Below, in pieces: positions 8,834 through 16,894 of a stretch of DNA of 64,000 bases. Each line of letters starts with the position of its first letter. Positions within the stretch are counted from its first letter, which is position 1. Where the stretch lies: NCBI RefSeq assembly GCF_001458735.1, contig NZ_CZQA01000008.1, positions 663,366-727,365 on the forward strand. Direction: 5' to 3'. This DNA is from Candidatus Nitrospira nitrosa (GTDB taxonomy: Bacteria; Nitrospirota; Nitrospiria; Nitrospirales; Nitrospiraceae). The notes under the pieces are model-generated. The model was not told the origin of the DNA, searched no databases, and was given only the letters and a program-made list of their open reading frames with translations. The position numbers and the translations under genes are program-made.

Positions 8834-9006
8834 TCACTCTTCAGTAGGTAAAATAGCCTTCTGAATAAACTCACCGATGCATCGGAAATAGGCGCCGTCT
8901 CCCACAAGATAGGCATTATTATGGTTGACCCTTTCGATCAGGCACCATTCCTTTAGTGGCTTGGCTACGTCGAAAACCTGGCGTCCCAGGATCGATTGGA
9001 ATGATC
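8834..9006 (-). pseudogene. Truncated 3' fragment of an alpha/beta-hydrolase gene
   Basis: On the minus strand this stretch encodes about 50 in-frame residues (ILGRQVFDVAKPLKEW, then NHNNAYLVG and a TGA stop at 8834). They correspond to the last 50 or so residues of the intact alpha/beta hydrolase at 26037-26849 (LGRQVFDAATPPKEW, NHNNSYLVG). Over the best 89 nt, by eye, 80 bases are identical. Upstream homology continues a few codons further, to about 9006, but with a one-base shift of frame; then a run of G residues and the C-terminal end of the neighbouring flavoprotein gene follow. It has no start codon of its own. It is best read as a decayed duplicate. Confidence 0.8.
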
Positions 9007-9022
9007 TGGGGGGGCATTGTTA

Positions 9023-10600
9023 CTACTTCCCTTCAGGTTGCACCACTACAGGCATGAGATTCTTTCCAAGAATAGCCGAAGCTGCGATGATGCCACCAAA
9101 AAGGGCTCCGCTTACACCAGGCGCCACCACATCCTGGCCCGTGAGAAAGAGGTTCTTGATCGAGGTATGTGCTCTCAATGCCTGCAAACAAAAACGTTCG
9201 GGCGTCGCCGCAAGCCCATAGGCCTCACCGCGCTCGTGTTTCATGAAGTGTTTTGCACTTAAAGGTGTCGAGAGCTCCACGTAATCCACCTTTCCCCGGA
9301 TTGCGGGAACATACCGTTCCAATCTCTCCTGTATTCTCGTTGCAAGTTCCTGTTTAAGACGTCCATAATCGTCGCCACGCTTCATCCACCGTGTATGTTC
9401 CCACGCCGAAAAAGAATCGTAGGCCACTGGCACAACCGCCTCAATCGTTGCGCGATCCGGAAAGTGCCGTCCGAATTCTGGATCCTTCGCCGATGGGAAG
9501 GAAATGTAGAGCACTGGGAACTCTTCAGAAAGATCGCTATAGAATCGTTTCTCGTTACCATCGTGGTCAAAGGATGGACAGATCATGAGGTTTGTACCAT
9601 CCAGCCCAAGCGCAGCGTCACTCTGCTTGATACCGACGTAGAGCGTCATGTATGCCATCGACCTCGCGATCTTATTCAATTCATTGCAAATCGGTTGTGG
9701 CTGCCTGACGAGACGACCAAACGTATTATGTGCGCCTGCATCACTCACGACTAAAGGAGCTTGCAGAATGCGTCCATCCTTCATACGCACTCCGACTGCC
9801 TTGGTGCTCTCAACGAGAATTTCATCGACCTCAGCATTGATAATCACCTGTCCACCGCATTGTGCAATCGTCGGGAGAAGCGCTTCAACGATACGTGAAG
9901 ACCCTCCAACGGGATAACTTCCACCGTTGACATAGTGACTCACAAGATTGGCATGAATCGCAAAACTGCTTTGCGCTGGAGGAAGGCCGTAGTCAAACCA
10001 CTGTGCGGTCAGAACGCCGACAAGCTCCTCATTCTGAGTACACTCACGTAATACCTGTAATGTCGTACGGTTCGCCCATCGCACAAACGGAGCTCGCATT
10101 GCTTGCTCAACCTTTTTGGATATGGCACTCGGAAGCGTCTGATCTGCCATATACCCTCGAGTAGCCAATCGCGCGCTATTCACGGCTCGAAAATAGCTGT
10201 CGATTCCTTGCTCCTCTTGAGGAAAGCTGCTTAGCAAGTTTCTTTTCAACGCTGCCTGGCCCGCCGGAAAGTCATACGTTTTTCCGGCAATAATAGCGCG
10301 GTCATAGACCTCAGGCATCGGATGCCATTGCAGTCGAGAGTCCGTCAGATAATCAAAGCCTGCACGCACCGCAGAACTCGGACCTTCACATTCGCCGACA
10401 TAGTGAACTCCGACGTCCCACGCATACCCCGGCCGGGTGAACATATGGGTATACCCGCCAGCTCTGTAGTGCTGCTCCAAGATCAGAACTTTTTTTCCGG
10501 CTACCTTCGCCAACAACCCACCTGTTGTGAGGCCACCAACACCCGACCCGATAATAATTGCATCCCATCGGTCATCTTTGAGTTGATGATATGGACGCAT
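9023..10600 (-). CDS. Phytoene-desaturase/RetSat-like FAD-dependent oxidoreductase
   Basis: A 525-residue flavoprotein of the CrtI / all-trans-retinol 13,14-reductase superfamily. The N-terminal dinucleotide-binding motif is AIIIGSGVGGLTTGGLLAK, followed by the LILEQHYRAGGYTHMF signature and WDVGVHYVG. The C-terminal FAD-contact segment is NLFLTGQDVVAPGVSGALFGG. Family members desaturate, isomerise or saturate isolated or conjugated double bonds in hydrophobic chains. Here it is the last gene on the strand of the polyketide locus, 212 bp beyond the outer-membrane protein gene, so it may tailor the polyketide chain. Its own role is inferred from context. The truncated hydrolase fragment lies directly after its stop. 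Confidence 0.8.
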   Translation of the reverse strand: MRPYHQLKDDRWDAIIIGSGVGGLTTGGLLAKVAGKKVLILEQHYRAGGYTHMFTRPGYAWDVGVHYVGECEGPSSAVRAGFDYLTDSRLQWHPMPEVYDRAIIAGKTYDFPAGQAALKRNLLSSFPQEEQGIDSYFRAVNSARLATRGYMADQTLPSAISKKVEQAMRAPFVRWANRTTLQVLRECTQNEELVGVLTAQWFDYGLPPAQSSFAIHANLVSHYVNGGSYPVGGSSRIVEALLPTIAQCGGQVIINAEVDEILVESTKAVGVRMKDGRILQAPLVVSDAGAHNTFGRLVRQPQPICNELNKIARSMAYMTLYVGIKQSDAALGLDGTNLMICPSFDHDGNEKRFYSDLSEEFPVLYISFPSAKDPEFGRHFPDRATIEAVVPVAYDSFSAWEHTRWMKRGDDYGRLKQELATRIQERLERYVPAIRGKVDYVELSTPLSAKHFMKHERGEAYGLAATPERFCLQALRAHTSIKNLFLTGQDVVAPGVSGALFGGIIAASAILGKNLMPVVVQPEGK

Positions 10601-10812
10601 CAGGGAACCTCCAATGTGGACGACGTCATAATTCGCTATGGACCGTACCGGTTAATTCCTTATGAATATGACCAAACACACCCACCGTCTTTTACAAGGT
10701 GCGTAGAACCCCTCTCCCGTACCCACAGTGTCCACGTCGCGCCGTGCCTCAAGACCGCTTAGTCATCATGATACACACCGCTTGTTCGATGTATTCCCAG
10801 CAAGCCTCTGTG

Positions 10813-12030
10813 CTAAAAGAATCGTACTAACCGCACCTGCACGTAATCGTCTCGGCTCGGACCAATCAAAATATCCGATTGAGGAATGTTAAAAAACGCC
10901 AAGGATTCCACCTCAATCTTCCAATTGTCCCCCAGCCGACGACTTCCTTTGATACTTGTAATCGTTGCCCTCGTATCGATGTCCACGGTGACCCCAAACA
11001 ACACCTGGGAATCTTGTTCATCGTTGAGCGCGAGGCGCATACCGGCAAAGATGTCATTGTTATTGGGCGTCGGTAGGGTATTCGTGAGTGATGTTCTCGA
11101 GAGTTTCTCACGGCCATCATACTGATACTCAAGCAGGAGCCCCAGATCAACCCCACTCCCCCACACACCTGACTCGGTATATTCCAGCCCGGCAACGGCC
11201 GCCGCAAAACGTTTCCCCGGGGCATCACGAGTCATGGCTTCCAACTTGAACAGCCATTTCCCCACTGCGCCCTGGATATCCACACCGACCTGGTTAATAA
11301 GCTCGTAGATGGGAATCAACGCCGTCGGCCGTATCAATGAATTCGGCACGAGGCGTGGCTCCCTGGAAATACCGCTAAAATACGAGATCCCAACATCCCA
11401 TCGCCCAAACGTATGGCTCCACCGTAGGGCCCAATCCGGATGCCAATGGTTGGCACCCCGGATTTGCGCATGCTCTGTATCCACTGGTAGCTCAAACCGC
11501 AATCGCCCTTTTACAGAGGGGTAGGTGCGTTCACGGAAGTAGGGAAGATACAACAGATTCAGATTTCCATACCGAGTCGCTACATTCAGATTCACCATCG
11601 GCTGCCCAAGCTTGTCTTCTCCTCGAATACTTTCTACCTCATCGGTTTGGTTAACGATATCAATCAAGTGCCTCGACTCTGTGACTCCCCAGAACACTTT
11701 CCCGACACCGGATTGAATAGTCCATCCATCACCTTTATGGAGCCAATTCGCTTCTCGCAAATCAAAATGCGATCTATGGCTGTCGAGACTGTCGTACCGC
11801 CCGAACGGAATCACCGTGGCACGATGGGCACCATTGCTCCACTCCTGGCGCAGTTCAGGCTGTATCCATACCGATGGATTCACCAGTCGAGCATTTTGTG
11901 CCGGAGATGCGACAGATTCTGTAAACCCTCGCAGATCCACCGCTGCAAAACCAGACAGATCTACTGCATACCCATTACATGTTGTAAGGAGTGTCGCACT
12001 AACCACGGCCGCAATGAGGTATCTCTTCAT
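10813..12030 (-). CDS. Outer-membrane beta-barrel protein of the polyketide locus
   Basis: A 405-residue protein with a signal peptide (MKRYLIAAVVSATLLTTCNGYA). It is built of alternating short aromatic and charged strands and ends in the terminal Phe (RLVRFF) typical of outer-membrane barrels. Segments such as GDGWTIQSGVGKVFWGVTES and PDWALRWSHTFGRWDVGISY look like barrel strands. An in-frame GTG at 12057 would extend the protein, but the ATG at 12030 gives the best signal peptide. It follows the MMPL exporter and LolA-like genes with a 360-bp gap. I infer that it forms the outer-membrane part of an export route or acts as receptor for the product. The family resembles DUF1302-type barrels but is not certain. 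Confidence 0.7.
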   Translation of the reverse strand: MKRYLIAAVVSATLLTTCNGYAVDLSGFAAVDLRGFTESVASPAQNARLVNPSVWIQPELRQEWSNGAHRATVIPFGRYDSLDSHRSHFDLREANWLHKGDGWTIQSGVGKVFWGVTESRHLIDIVNQTDEVESIRGEDKLGQPMVNLNVATRYGNLNLLYLPYFRERTYPSVKGRLRFELPVDTEHAQIRGANHWHPDWALRWSHTFGRWDVGISYFSGISREPRLVPNSLIRPTALIPIYELINQVGVDIQGAVGKWLFKLEAMTRDAPGKRFAAAVAGLEYTESGVWGSGVDLGLLLEYQYDGREKLSRTSLTNTLPTPNNNDIFAGMRLALNDEQDSQVLFGVTVDIDTRATITSIKGSRRLGDNWKIEVESLAFFNIPQSDILIGPSRDDYVQVRLVRFF

Positions 12031-12392
12031 GACAAAACATCGCACTGGAGTGATCACTCAAGCGACCGCTCACTGCTTTCATTCAACCGTATACCCTTAT
12101 GAAGTCGGACGGCTCACCTCCAGCCAGCTCACGACGCAACACGACCACGGATGGGAGCCCGGTGGTGTCCCATCTAATCTCAAATCCACCACTCACATGA
12201 TTCGGCTAATGACTATAGCTAAGGATCACGGCCTCGATGGAATATGAGCGGCTCTGAAGATCACGACATTCACGTTTCATCAAAGTGGCATGCGGGACCA
12301 AGCACACGCCCCCACTTCCCCTTCCACACTTCTGAGTAGTACCCACTCCTGCATAATGCGGTGCCACTCCCATACCACTCCGGCAAGCCTTA
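12031..12392. other. Gap inside the polyketide locus
   Basis: About 360 bp between the LolA-like gene and the outer-membrane barrel gene. No frame on either strand has both a plausible start and coding character. It may hold a separate promoter for the two distal genes, but I see no convincing -35/-10 pair or terminator. Confidence 0.4.
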
Positions 12393-13175
12393 TCATTGCA
12401 CGGACTTCAATGCGCTCTCTGAGAAATCACTATCCTTAAACCCATTCCGAAACTTGTAGTTCTTACGTGCCAACGTCGAACTTTTCCCATTCTGGTGATT
12501 GACCATCTCCAATCGGCTTGCCCGCCAATATTGGTTGATGTACTGCTGATAGTCATGAAACGTAAGCGTCTTGAATAAGGCATTTTTCCTGTCATAAAAC
12601 TCGATCTTTCTTGGCTGATAGATGGTTTTATCAACCCATTCAATCTGCTTGGAGTAACCAGAGTATTCGTAGGCAGGAATATTTTCGACAACGAAGCAGT
12701 CATTCCCATCCACAACATCATCACGCAGGTACCGGTACTTATATTTATCCAATTCCCAGGAAGCAATATCTTCAAATGCGAATTCGCTGCCCACAAACGG
12801 CCCCGACTTATTAACTGAAGAAATCCTTTTAATACGTTTCAATTCCGGTAAAAACAGCCACTGGTCGTCCTGCTTCAGACCATGTGAGAATGTCAGTACC
12901 GCCGTCCCTCTCACATCGGCTGGCCTATGAAAAAATGCCATTTCTTTATCACCGTCTCCAGGCATCTCTAACGTTTTCATAGACAACTCCCGAATACTTT
13001 CTTCCCCTTGAGCATTGCGCAGTATGAATGTTGCATCGTTTGAACTATCGCCAAATCCCGAGTCGCGTTTGTCGGTTTCTTTGGAAATGGCGTAGCCCTT
13101 TTCTTCGGGCGTTTCTGCGTAAACTATAGGTGAGAGCAGGGCACAGACGATCAGACTAAGTCCAAGTCGGTTCAT
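12393..13175 (-). CDS. LolA-like outer membrane lipoprotein-sorting protein
   Basis: A 260-residue exported protein (signal MNRLGLSLIVCALLSPIVYA) of the LolA-like family that accompanies MMPL exporters. Features are the SSNDATFILRNAQGEESIREL strand pair, DQWLFLPELKRIKRISSVNKSG and GSEFAFEDIASWELDKYKYRYL, all conserved in this family. Members are thought to shuttle lipids or lipoproteins across the periplasm. The ATG at 13175 is chosen because AAAGGAG lies 5 nt upstream. Its ribosome-binding site overlaps the 3' end of the MMPL gene (stop at 13187), so the pair is tightly coupled. Context suggests that it carries the polyketide product from the exporter to the outer membrane. Confidence 0.82.
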   Translation of the reverse strand: MNRLGLSLIVCALLSPIVYAETPEEKGYAISKETDKRDSGFGDSSNDATFILRNAQGEESIRELSMKTLEMPGDGDKEMAFFHRPADVRGTAVLTFSHGLKQDDQWLFLPELKRIKRISSVNKSGPFVGSEFAFEDIASWELDKYKYRYLRDDVVDGNDCFVVENIPAYEYSGYSKQIEWVDKTIYQPRKIEFYDRKNALFKTLTFHDYQQYINQYWRASRLEMVNHQNGKSSTLARKNYKFRNGFKDSDFSESALKSVQ

Positions 13176-13186
13176 GTTGTCTCCTT

Positions 13187-15538
13187 TCACGATTGGATGA
13201 CCGGCACAGGCTTGGATAACCAGCTTCGCAAGACACGCTTACCATCATGGGCGATAAGAATAATCAACGGCAACAAGAGAAACTCCGCAAATAGCCCAAG
13301 TGCAAAAATAATTGAGGTTAATAACCCCGTTTCGAAATTGATTCGAAACGGTGACAACGTGAGCAAGGAAAACCCTGCAATTAACACCGCAGATGTCACC
13401 CACAAGGCGTGCCCCACAGTCACAAAGGCATAGGACAATGCCTCTTGAGGCTCACAGTGCATCTCTCGCCTGGCATGTTGATACTTACTGAGAAAATGCA
13501 CGGTATCGTCGACGAGAATCCCTAAGGTCATTGCTGCCACCACGGACGACGCCATCCCCACCTGTCCCACCATCAATCCCCAAATCCCGAACGCCATACC
13601 GGCCGGGAGCAAATTGGGAACCAGGCTCAATAATCCCAGGCTAACCGACCGCAACACTACAATCATGATGAGCGACACAATCACGATCGATATCAGCTCA
13701 CCGCTGATCATGCTCACAATGTTGCGTTGTCCAATATGGGCAAAGAGGACGGTCGTACCAGTTCCATCTGCTCGTTTGATGAGCGGAGCATTCCCGGCCA
13801 ACCACCCCTGTGCCCGTGTCTCCAAATCAATTATCTCCTGACTAGTGAGACTGCGCAGAGTCACCGTCATGCGCGTTGCGGAGTTGCTCACATTGACACG
13901 ATTGCTCAAATCCAACCCGTACGGCAATGACATCTCAAACAACAGCATGTACTGCGCGGCCAACTCCCGGCTTTCAGGCAGACGATACCAGGCCGGGTCA
14001 TCTCCATGCATGTTTTGATTCAGTCGTTTCAGAATATCGTTCAGGACATACACGTGGAGAACTTCTGGCTGCTGCCGAAACCATTGTGCGAACCGTTCTA
14101 TCTGTTCAAGAAACGCTGGTTCATGAATCCCCCCATGCGCTCCCTGTTCAATGGAGTAATCGATGTTGTACATGCCCGTTAAATTTTTGGTGATGTAATC
14201 CGTATCGCTCCGGAAGGCAATGGATTCGTCGAAATACTGCACATAGAGATCATCGAGGCGATTCAGAGGAATACAGGCGAGAACCACGCCCATGAGCGTA
14301 GGCACGACGGCGGCCAAGACATAACGATGTTTGGCAATCATGCCGGCGAATCCCTCAAAGGTTGTGGCAACAGAAGGAGCCACCTGGCCCCGCTTCGCCG
14401 GCAACACCATCATCAGCGCAGGTAAAAAGGTAATGGTCAACACATAAGCCACACCAACTCCCATCGCCGTGATATTGCCCAAATCTCGAAATGGTGGAGC
14501 ATCGCTGTAATTCATCGACCAGAACCCAACCGCCGTAGTGAGATTCGTGAAAAAGATCGCTTTGAAATTAACCTGGAGGCTTTCCCTCATCGCAGCCTGC
14601 TGAGTCAATCCTCGATTAAGGCCGGCATAATAACCCGTCAGGATATGGACCGAGTCGGCCACAGCCAACGTCAGCAGAATCGTCGGAGCAGGAATACTCG
14701 ATGGCGAAAAGACAATCCCCAACCATCCCGCTAAGCCGATCGCACAAATCACCGAGAGGGTCATCATCGTCGCAGCCGCCGCCATGCCAATGAACGATCG
14801 GAGGAACCACCAGAGCCCCACGACAATAATTCCCAACATCGTAGGCGTCAGTGTTTTCGCGTCTCGCTCCGATGATTCCGCAAATGCGGTGTCAATCATG
14901 AGCGCACCGGTTAAGTGGAACGAGAGCTCAGGATGCGCCTGTTGCACCTCGTTCACGAGCTCACGAACAAACGTCACGGCATCCTTTGTTTCTGCATTCT
15001 GGTCCTTCCCAGGTCGCCGCACGATCAGGTTAAATCCCATCACACGACCGTCCGGCGACACCAGGCGATTACGTAACAACGGACTATTCACCGCGACCTG
15101 TTGGATTCGCACAAGTTCAGCGGGACTGAGTCGATCAGCCCCGTGAACTAAGTCACCTACGAATAAGTCGTCGCCTTGGGCCGTGCTATGTTGAAAGTTT
15201 GTGATCGAGTCTACTCGTGTCGCATAGGGTGTCTGCCAGAGATGTTGGGTGATGTATTCCGCAATGGCCAGATTCTTTGAAGTGAACACATTCCCATCTT
15301 GTGGGGTCACCACAAGGAGAATATTGTCATCTCGTGTATAGGTTTTCTCCAGCGCCTCAAACGCCCGCAACTGTGGATTGTCTTCGCTAAAAAACATTCG
15401 ATAGTCATTCTTGAACTCGACATATCGCACCCCGTAAGCTGCTGTCGTCGCTATGACCACAGTCATGAGGATAATCAGCCAGGGCCATCGCACGATCGAA
15501 TCGGCATACTTATTCAACACAGGTTCACGTCCTCTCAT
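13187..15538 (-). CDS. MMPL/RND-superfamily lipid exporter
   Basis: A 783-residue inner-membrane transporter with the two-fold RND layout: TM1 near residues 15-35, a large periplasmic loop, five TM segments around 225-380, then TM7 near 400, a second loop and a final five-TM block from about 610. The second block includes MTLGILVDDTVHFLSKYQ, whose Asp pair is the proton-relay signature of MMPL proteins. Such proteins export lipids or hydrophobic metabolites (MmpL, HpnN). An alternative GTG start at 15520 has a better ribosome-binding site and would give 777 residues. It lies 21 bp after the oxoamine synthase gene and just before the LolA-like gene. I infer that it exports the product of this locus. 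Confidence 0.87.
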   Translation of the reverse strand: MRGREPVLNKYADSIVRWPWLIILMTVVIATTAAYGVRYVEFKNDYRMFFSEDNPQLRAFEALEKTYTRDDNILLVVTPQDGNVFTSKNLAIAEYITQHLWQTPYATRVDSITNFQHSTAQGDDLFVGDLVHGADRLSPAELVRIQQVAVNSPLLRNRLVSPDGRVMGFNLIVRRPGKDQNAETKDAVTFVRELVNEVQQAHPELSFHLTGALMIDTAFAESSERDAKTLTPTMLGIIVVGLWWFLRSFIGMAAAATMMTLSVICAIGLAGWLGIVFSPSSIPAPTILLTLAVADSVHILTGYYAGLNRGLTQQAAMRESLQVNFKAIFFTNLTTAVGFWSMNYSDAPPFRDLGNITAMGVGVAYVLTITFLPALMMVLPAKRGQVAPSVATTFEGFAGMIAKHRYVLAAVVPTLMGVVLACIPLNRLDDLYVQYFDESIAFRSDTDYITKNLTGMYNIDYSIEQGAHGGIHEPAFLEQIERFAQWFRQQPEVLHVYVLNDILKRLNQNMHGDDPAWYRLPESRELAAQYMLLFEMSLPYGLDLSNRVNVSNSATRMTVTLRSLTSQEIIDLETRAQGWLAGNAPLIKRADGTGTTVLFAHIGQRNIVSMISGELISIVIVSLIMIVVLRSVSLGLLSLVPNLLPAGMAFGIWGLMVGQVGMASSVVAAMTLGILVDDTVHFLSKYQHARREMHCEPQEALSYAFVTVGHALWVTSAVLIAGFSLLTLSPFRINFETGLLTSIIFALGLFAEFLLLPLIILIAHDGKRVLRSWLSKPVPVIQS

Positions 15539-15559
15539 GTCAATGGCAAATAGGTTTGC

Positions 15560-16894
15560 TCAGCCTTGCTTCAAGGCTGCGAGCTCCTCGGCCAACGTAT
15601 CCACCGTGTACACCACCTCGGCCTCGGTCAGATTACTTGTAATAAAAAATCGCAACCGCGACGCGGCTTCTGACACCGCCGGATACATAATGGGATGCAC
15701 ATTGATCCCGGCGCGCATCAGGCGTTGATTCAGCTGCAAGCACCGCATTGAGTTACCGACAATCACAGGCACGACACCGGTGCCTCCTGCTAAACCTGTA
15801 TCCAATCCACGGTGCTTCGCACGCTCGAGAAACAACGAAGATCTGGCTCGCAAGCGTTCGGCGCGTTCTGGCTCGCGCATCATGATCTTGGCTGCAGTCA
15901 AAGCCGCACCGGCGTTCGCTGGAGAAATCCCCACGCTAAACAACACCGCACCGGGCGCATTGTATTTAATGTTATCAATCAATGCCTTTGACCCGCAGAT
16001 ATAGCCCCCGCAACTCGCAAACGACTTGCTTAACGTGCCCATCCAAATCTCTACGTCCCCGGCATTGACCCCAAAATGATCATGAGAACCAAACCCCCGA
16101 GGCCCAATCACGCCGGCGGCATGAGCTTCGTCAACCATCAACATGCACTTATGCCTTTCCTTCACTTCTATAAACCGCGGTAAATCTGGGATATCGCCGT
16201 CCATGCTGTACACACCCTCAATAATGATCAACACACGTTCGTGCCGACCACGGTGCTGTTTGAGCAGTGTATCCAGCACGTTCCAGTCGTTGTGCGGGAA
16301 GGCCAACCGCTTAGCACCGGAGAGCTGACAACCGGTAATAATGCTGTTATGGATCAACATGTCGTGCACGAGCAAATCTTGAGGCCCGAACAAATGCCCA
16401 ATGACGGCCACATTCGTTGAGTACCCACTGACCAACGCCACCGCATCTTCTGTGTTATGGATACAAGCCAAGGCTGTTTCTAGCTCACGGTGAAGAGGAA
16501 TTTCTCCGGACACAATGCGACTGGCGGAAACAGACGTCCCGTACTGATCGATGGCTTTCTTCGCCCCTGCGGACACTTCAGGGTGCCCCGATAAGCCCAG
16601 ATAGTTATAGCCTGAAAAATTGATGTACTCTTTGCCACAGATCATGGTGAGATGATCGCTGATTCCATCATGTGCACTAAAATATGGATTCTCTACCGCC
16701 AGTGCCTTGAACATTTCCCCGGTTTCGGTTAACAGACGACATCCTGGAAACTTTTCTACACGGCACCACTCCTCCGAAATCTCTCCATTGACACCCTCTC
16801 GGCTCTTCTCATTCTCCTTACGAAGCCAGAGCTCCTTCAGCAAGGCCCGTTTTTGAGCCTCCGTCATCGCTGACACATCTGTTGTCTGTTTCAT
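15560..16894 (-). CDS. PLP-dependent alpha-oxoamine synthase
   Basis: A 444-residue fold-type I PLP enzyme of the family that contains AONS (BioF), KBL, ALAS, serine palmitoyltransferase and CqsA. The core has YINFSGYNYLGLSGHPEV, GTSVSASRIVSGE, the cofactor Asp in DEAHAAGVIG, and the Schiff-base Lys in GTLSKSFASCGGYICG near residue 288. An N-terminal extension of about 60 residues precedes the core, longer than in BioF. Its start codon overlaps the stop of the PKS gene (TAATG), so the two are translated together. I infer that it takes the ACP-bound acyl chain and an amino acid, and releases an alpha-aminoketone by decarboxylative condensation. No biotin genes are nearby, which argues against BioF. 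Confidence 0.88.
   Translation of the reverse strand: MKQTTDVSAMTEAQKRALLKELWLRKENEKSREGVNGEISEEWCRVEKFPGCRLLTETGEMFKALAVENPYFSAHDGISDHLTMICGKEYINFSGYNYLGLSGHPEVSAGAKKAIDQYGTSVSASRIVSGEIPLHRELETALACIHNTEDAVALVSGYSTNVAVIGHLFGPQDLLVHDMLIHNSIITGCQLSGAKRLAFPHNDWNVLDTLLKQHRGRHERVLIIIEGVYSMDGDIPDLPRFIEVKERHKCMLMVDEAHAAGVIGPRGFGSHDHFGVNAGDVEIWMGTLSKSFASCGGYICGSKALIDNIKYNAPGAVLFSVGISPANAGAALTAAKIMMREPERAERLRARSSLFLERAKHRGLDTGLAGGTGVVPVIVGNSMRCLQLNQRLMRAGINVHPIMYPAVSEAASRLRFFITSNLTEAEVVYTVDTLAEELAALKQG

Noticed and set aside
8870..9010. Treating the hydrolase fragment as a small functional gene
   Set aside because: It lacks a start codon, nucleophile and most of the fold, and has a frameshift at its upstream end.
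15560..16894. Calling the oxoamine synthase bioF
   Set aside because: No biotin genes nearby, a long N-terminal extension, and direct coupling to a PKS point to a specialised oxoamine synthase.
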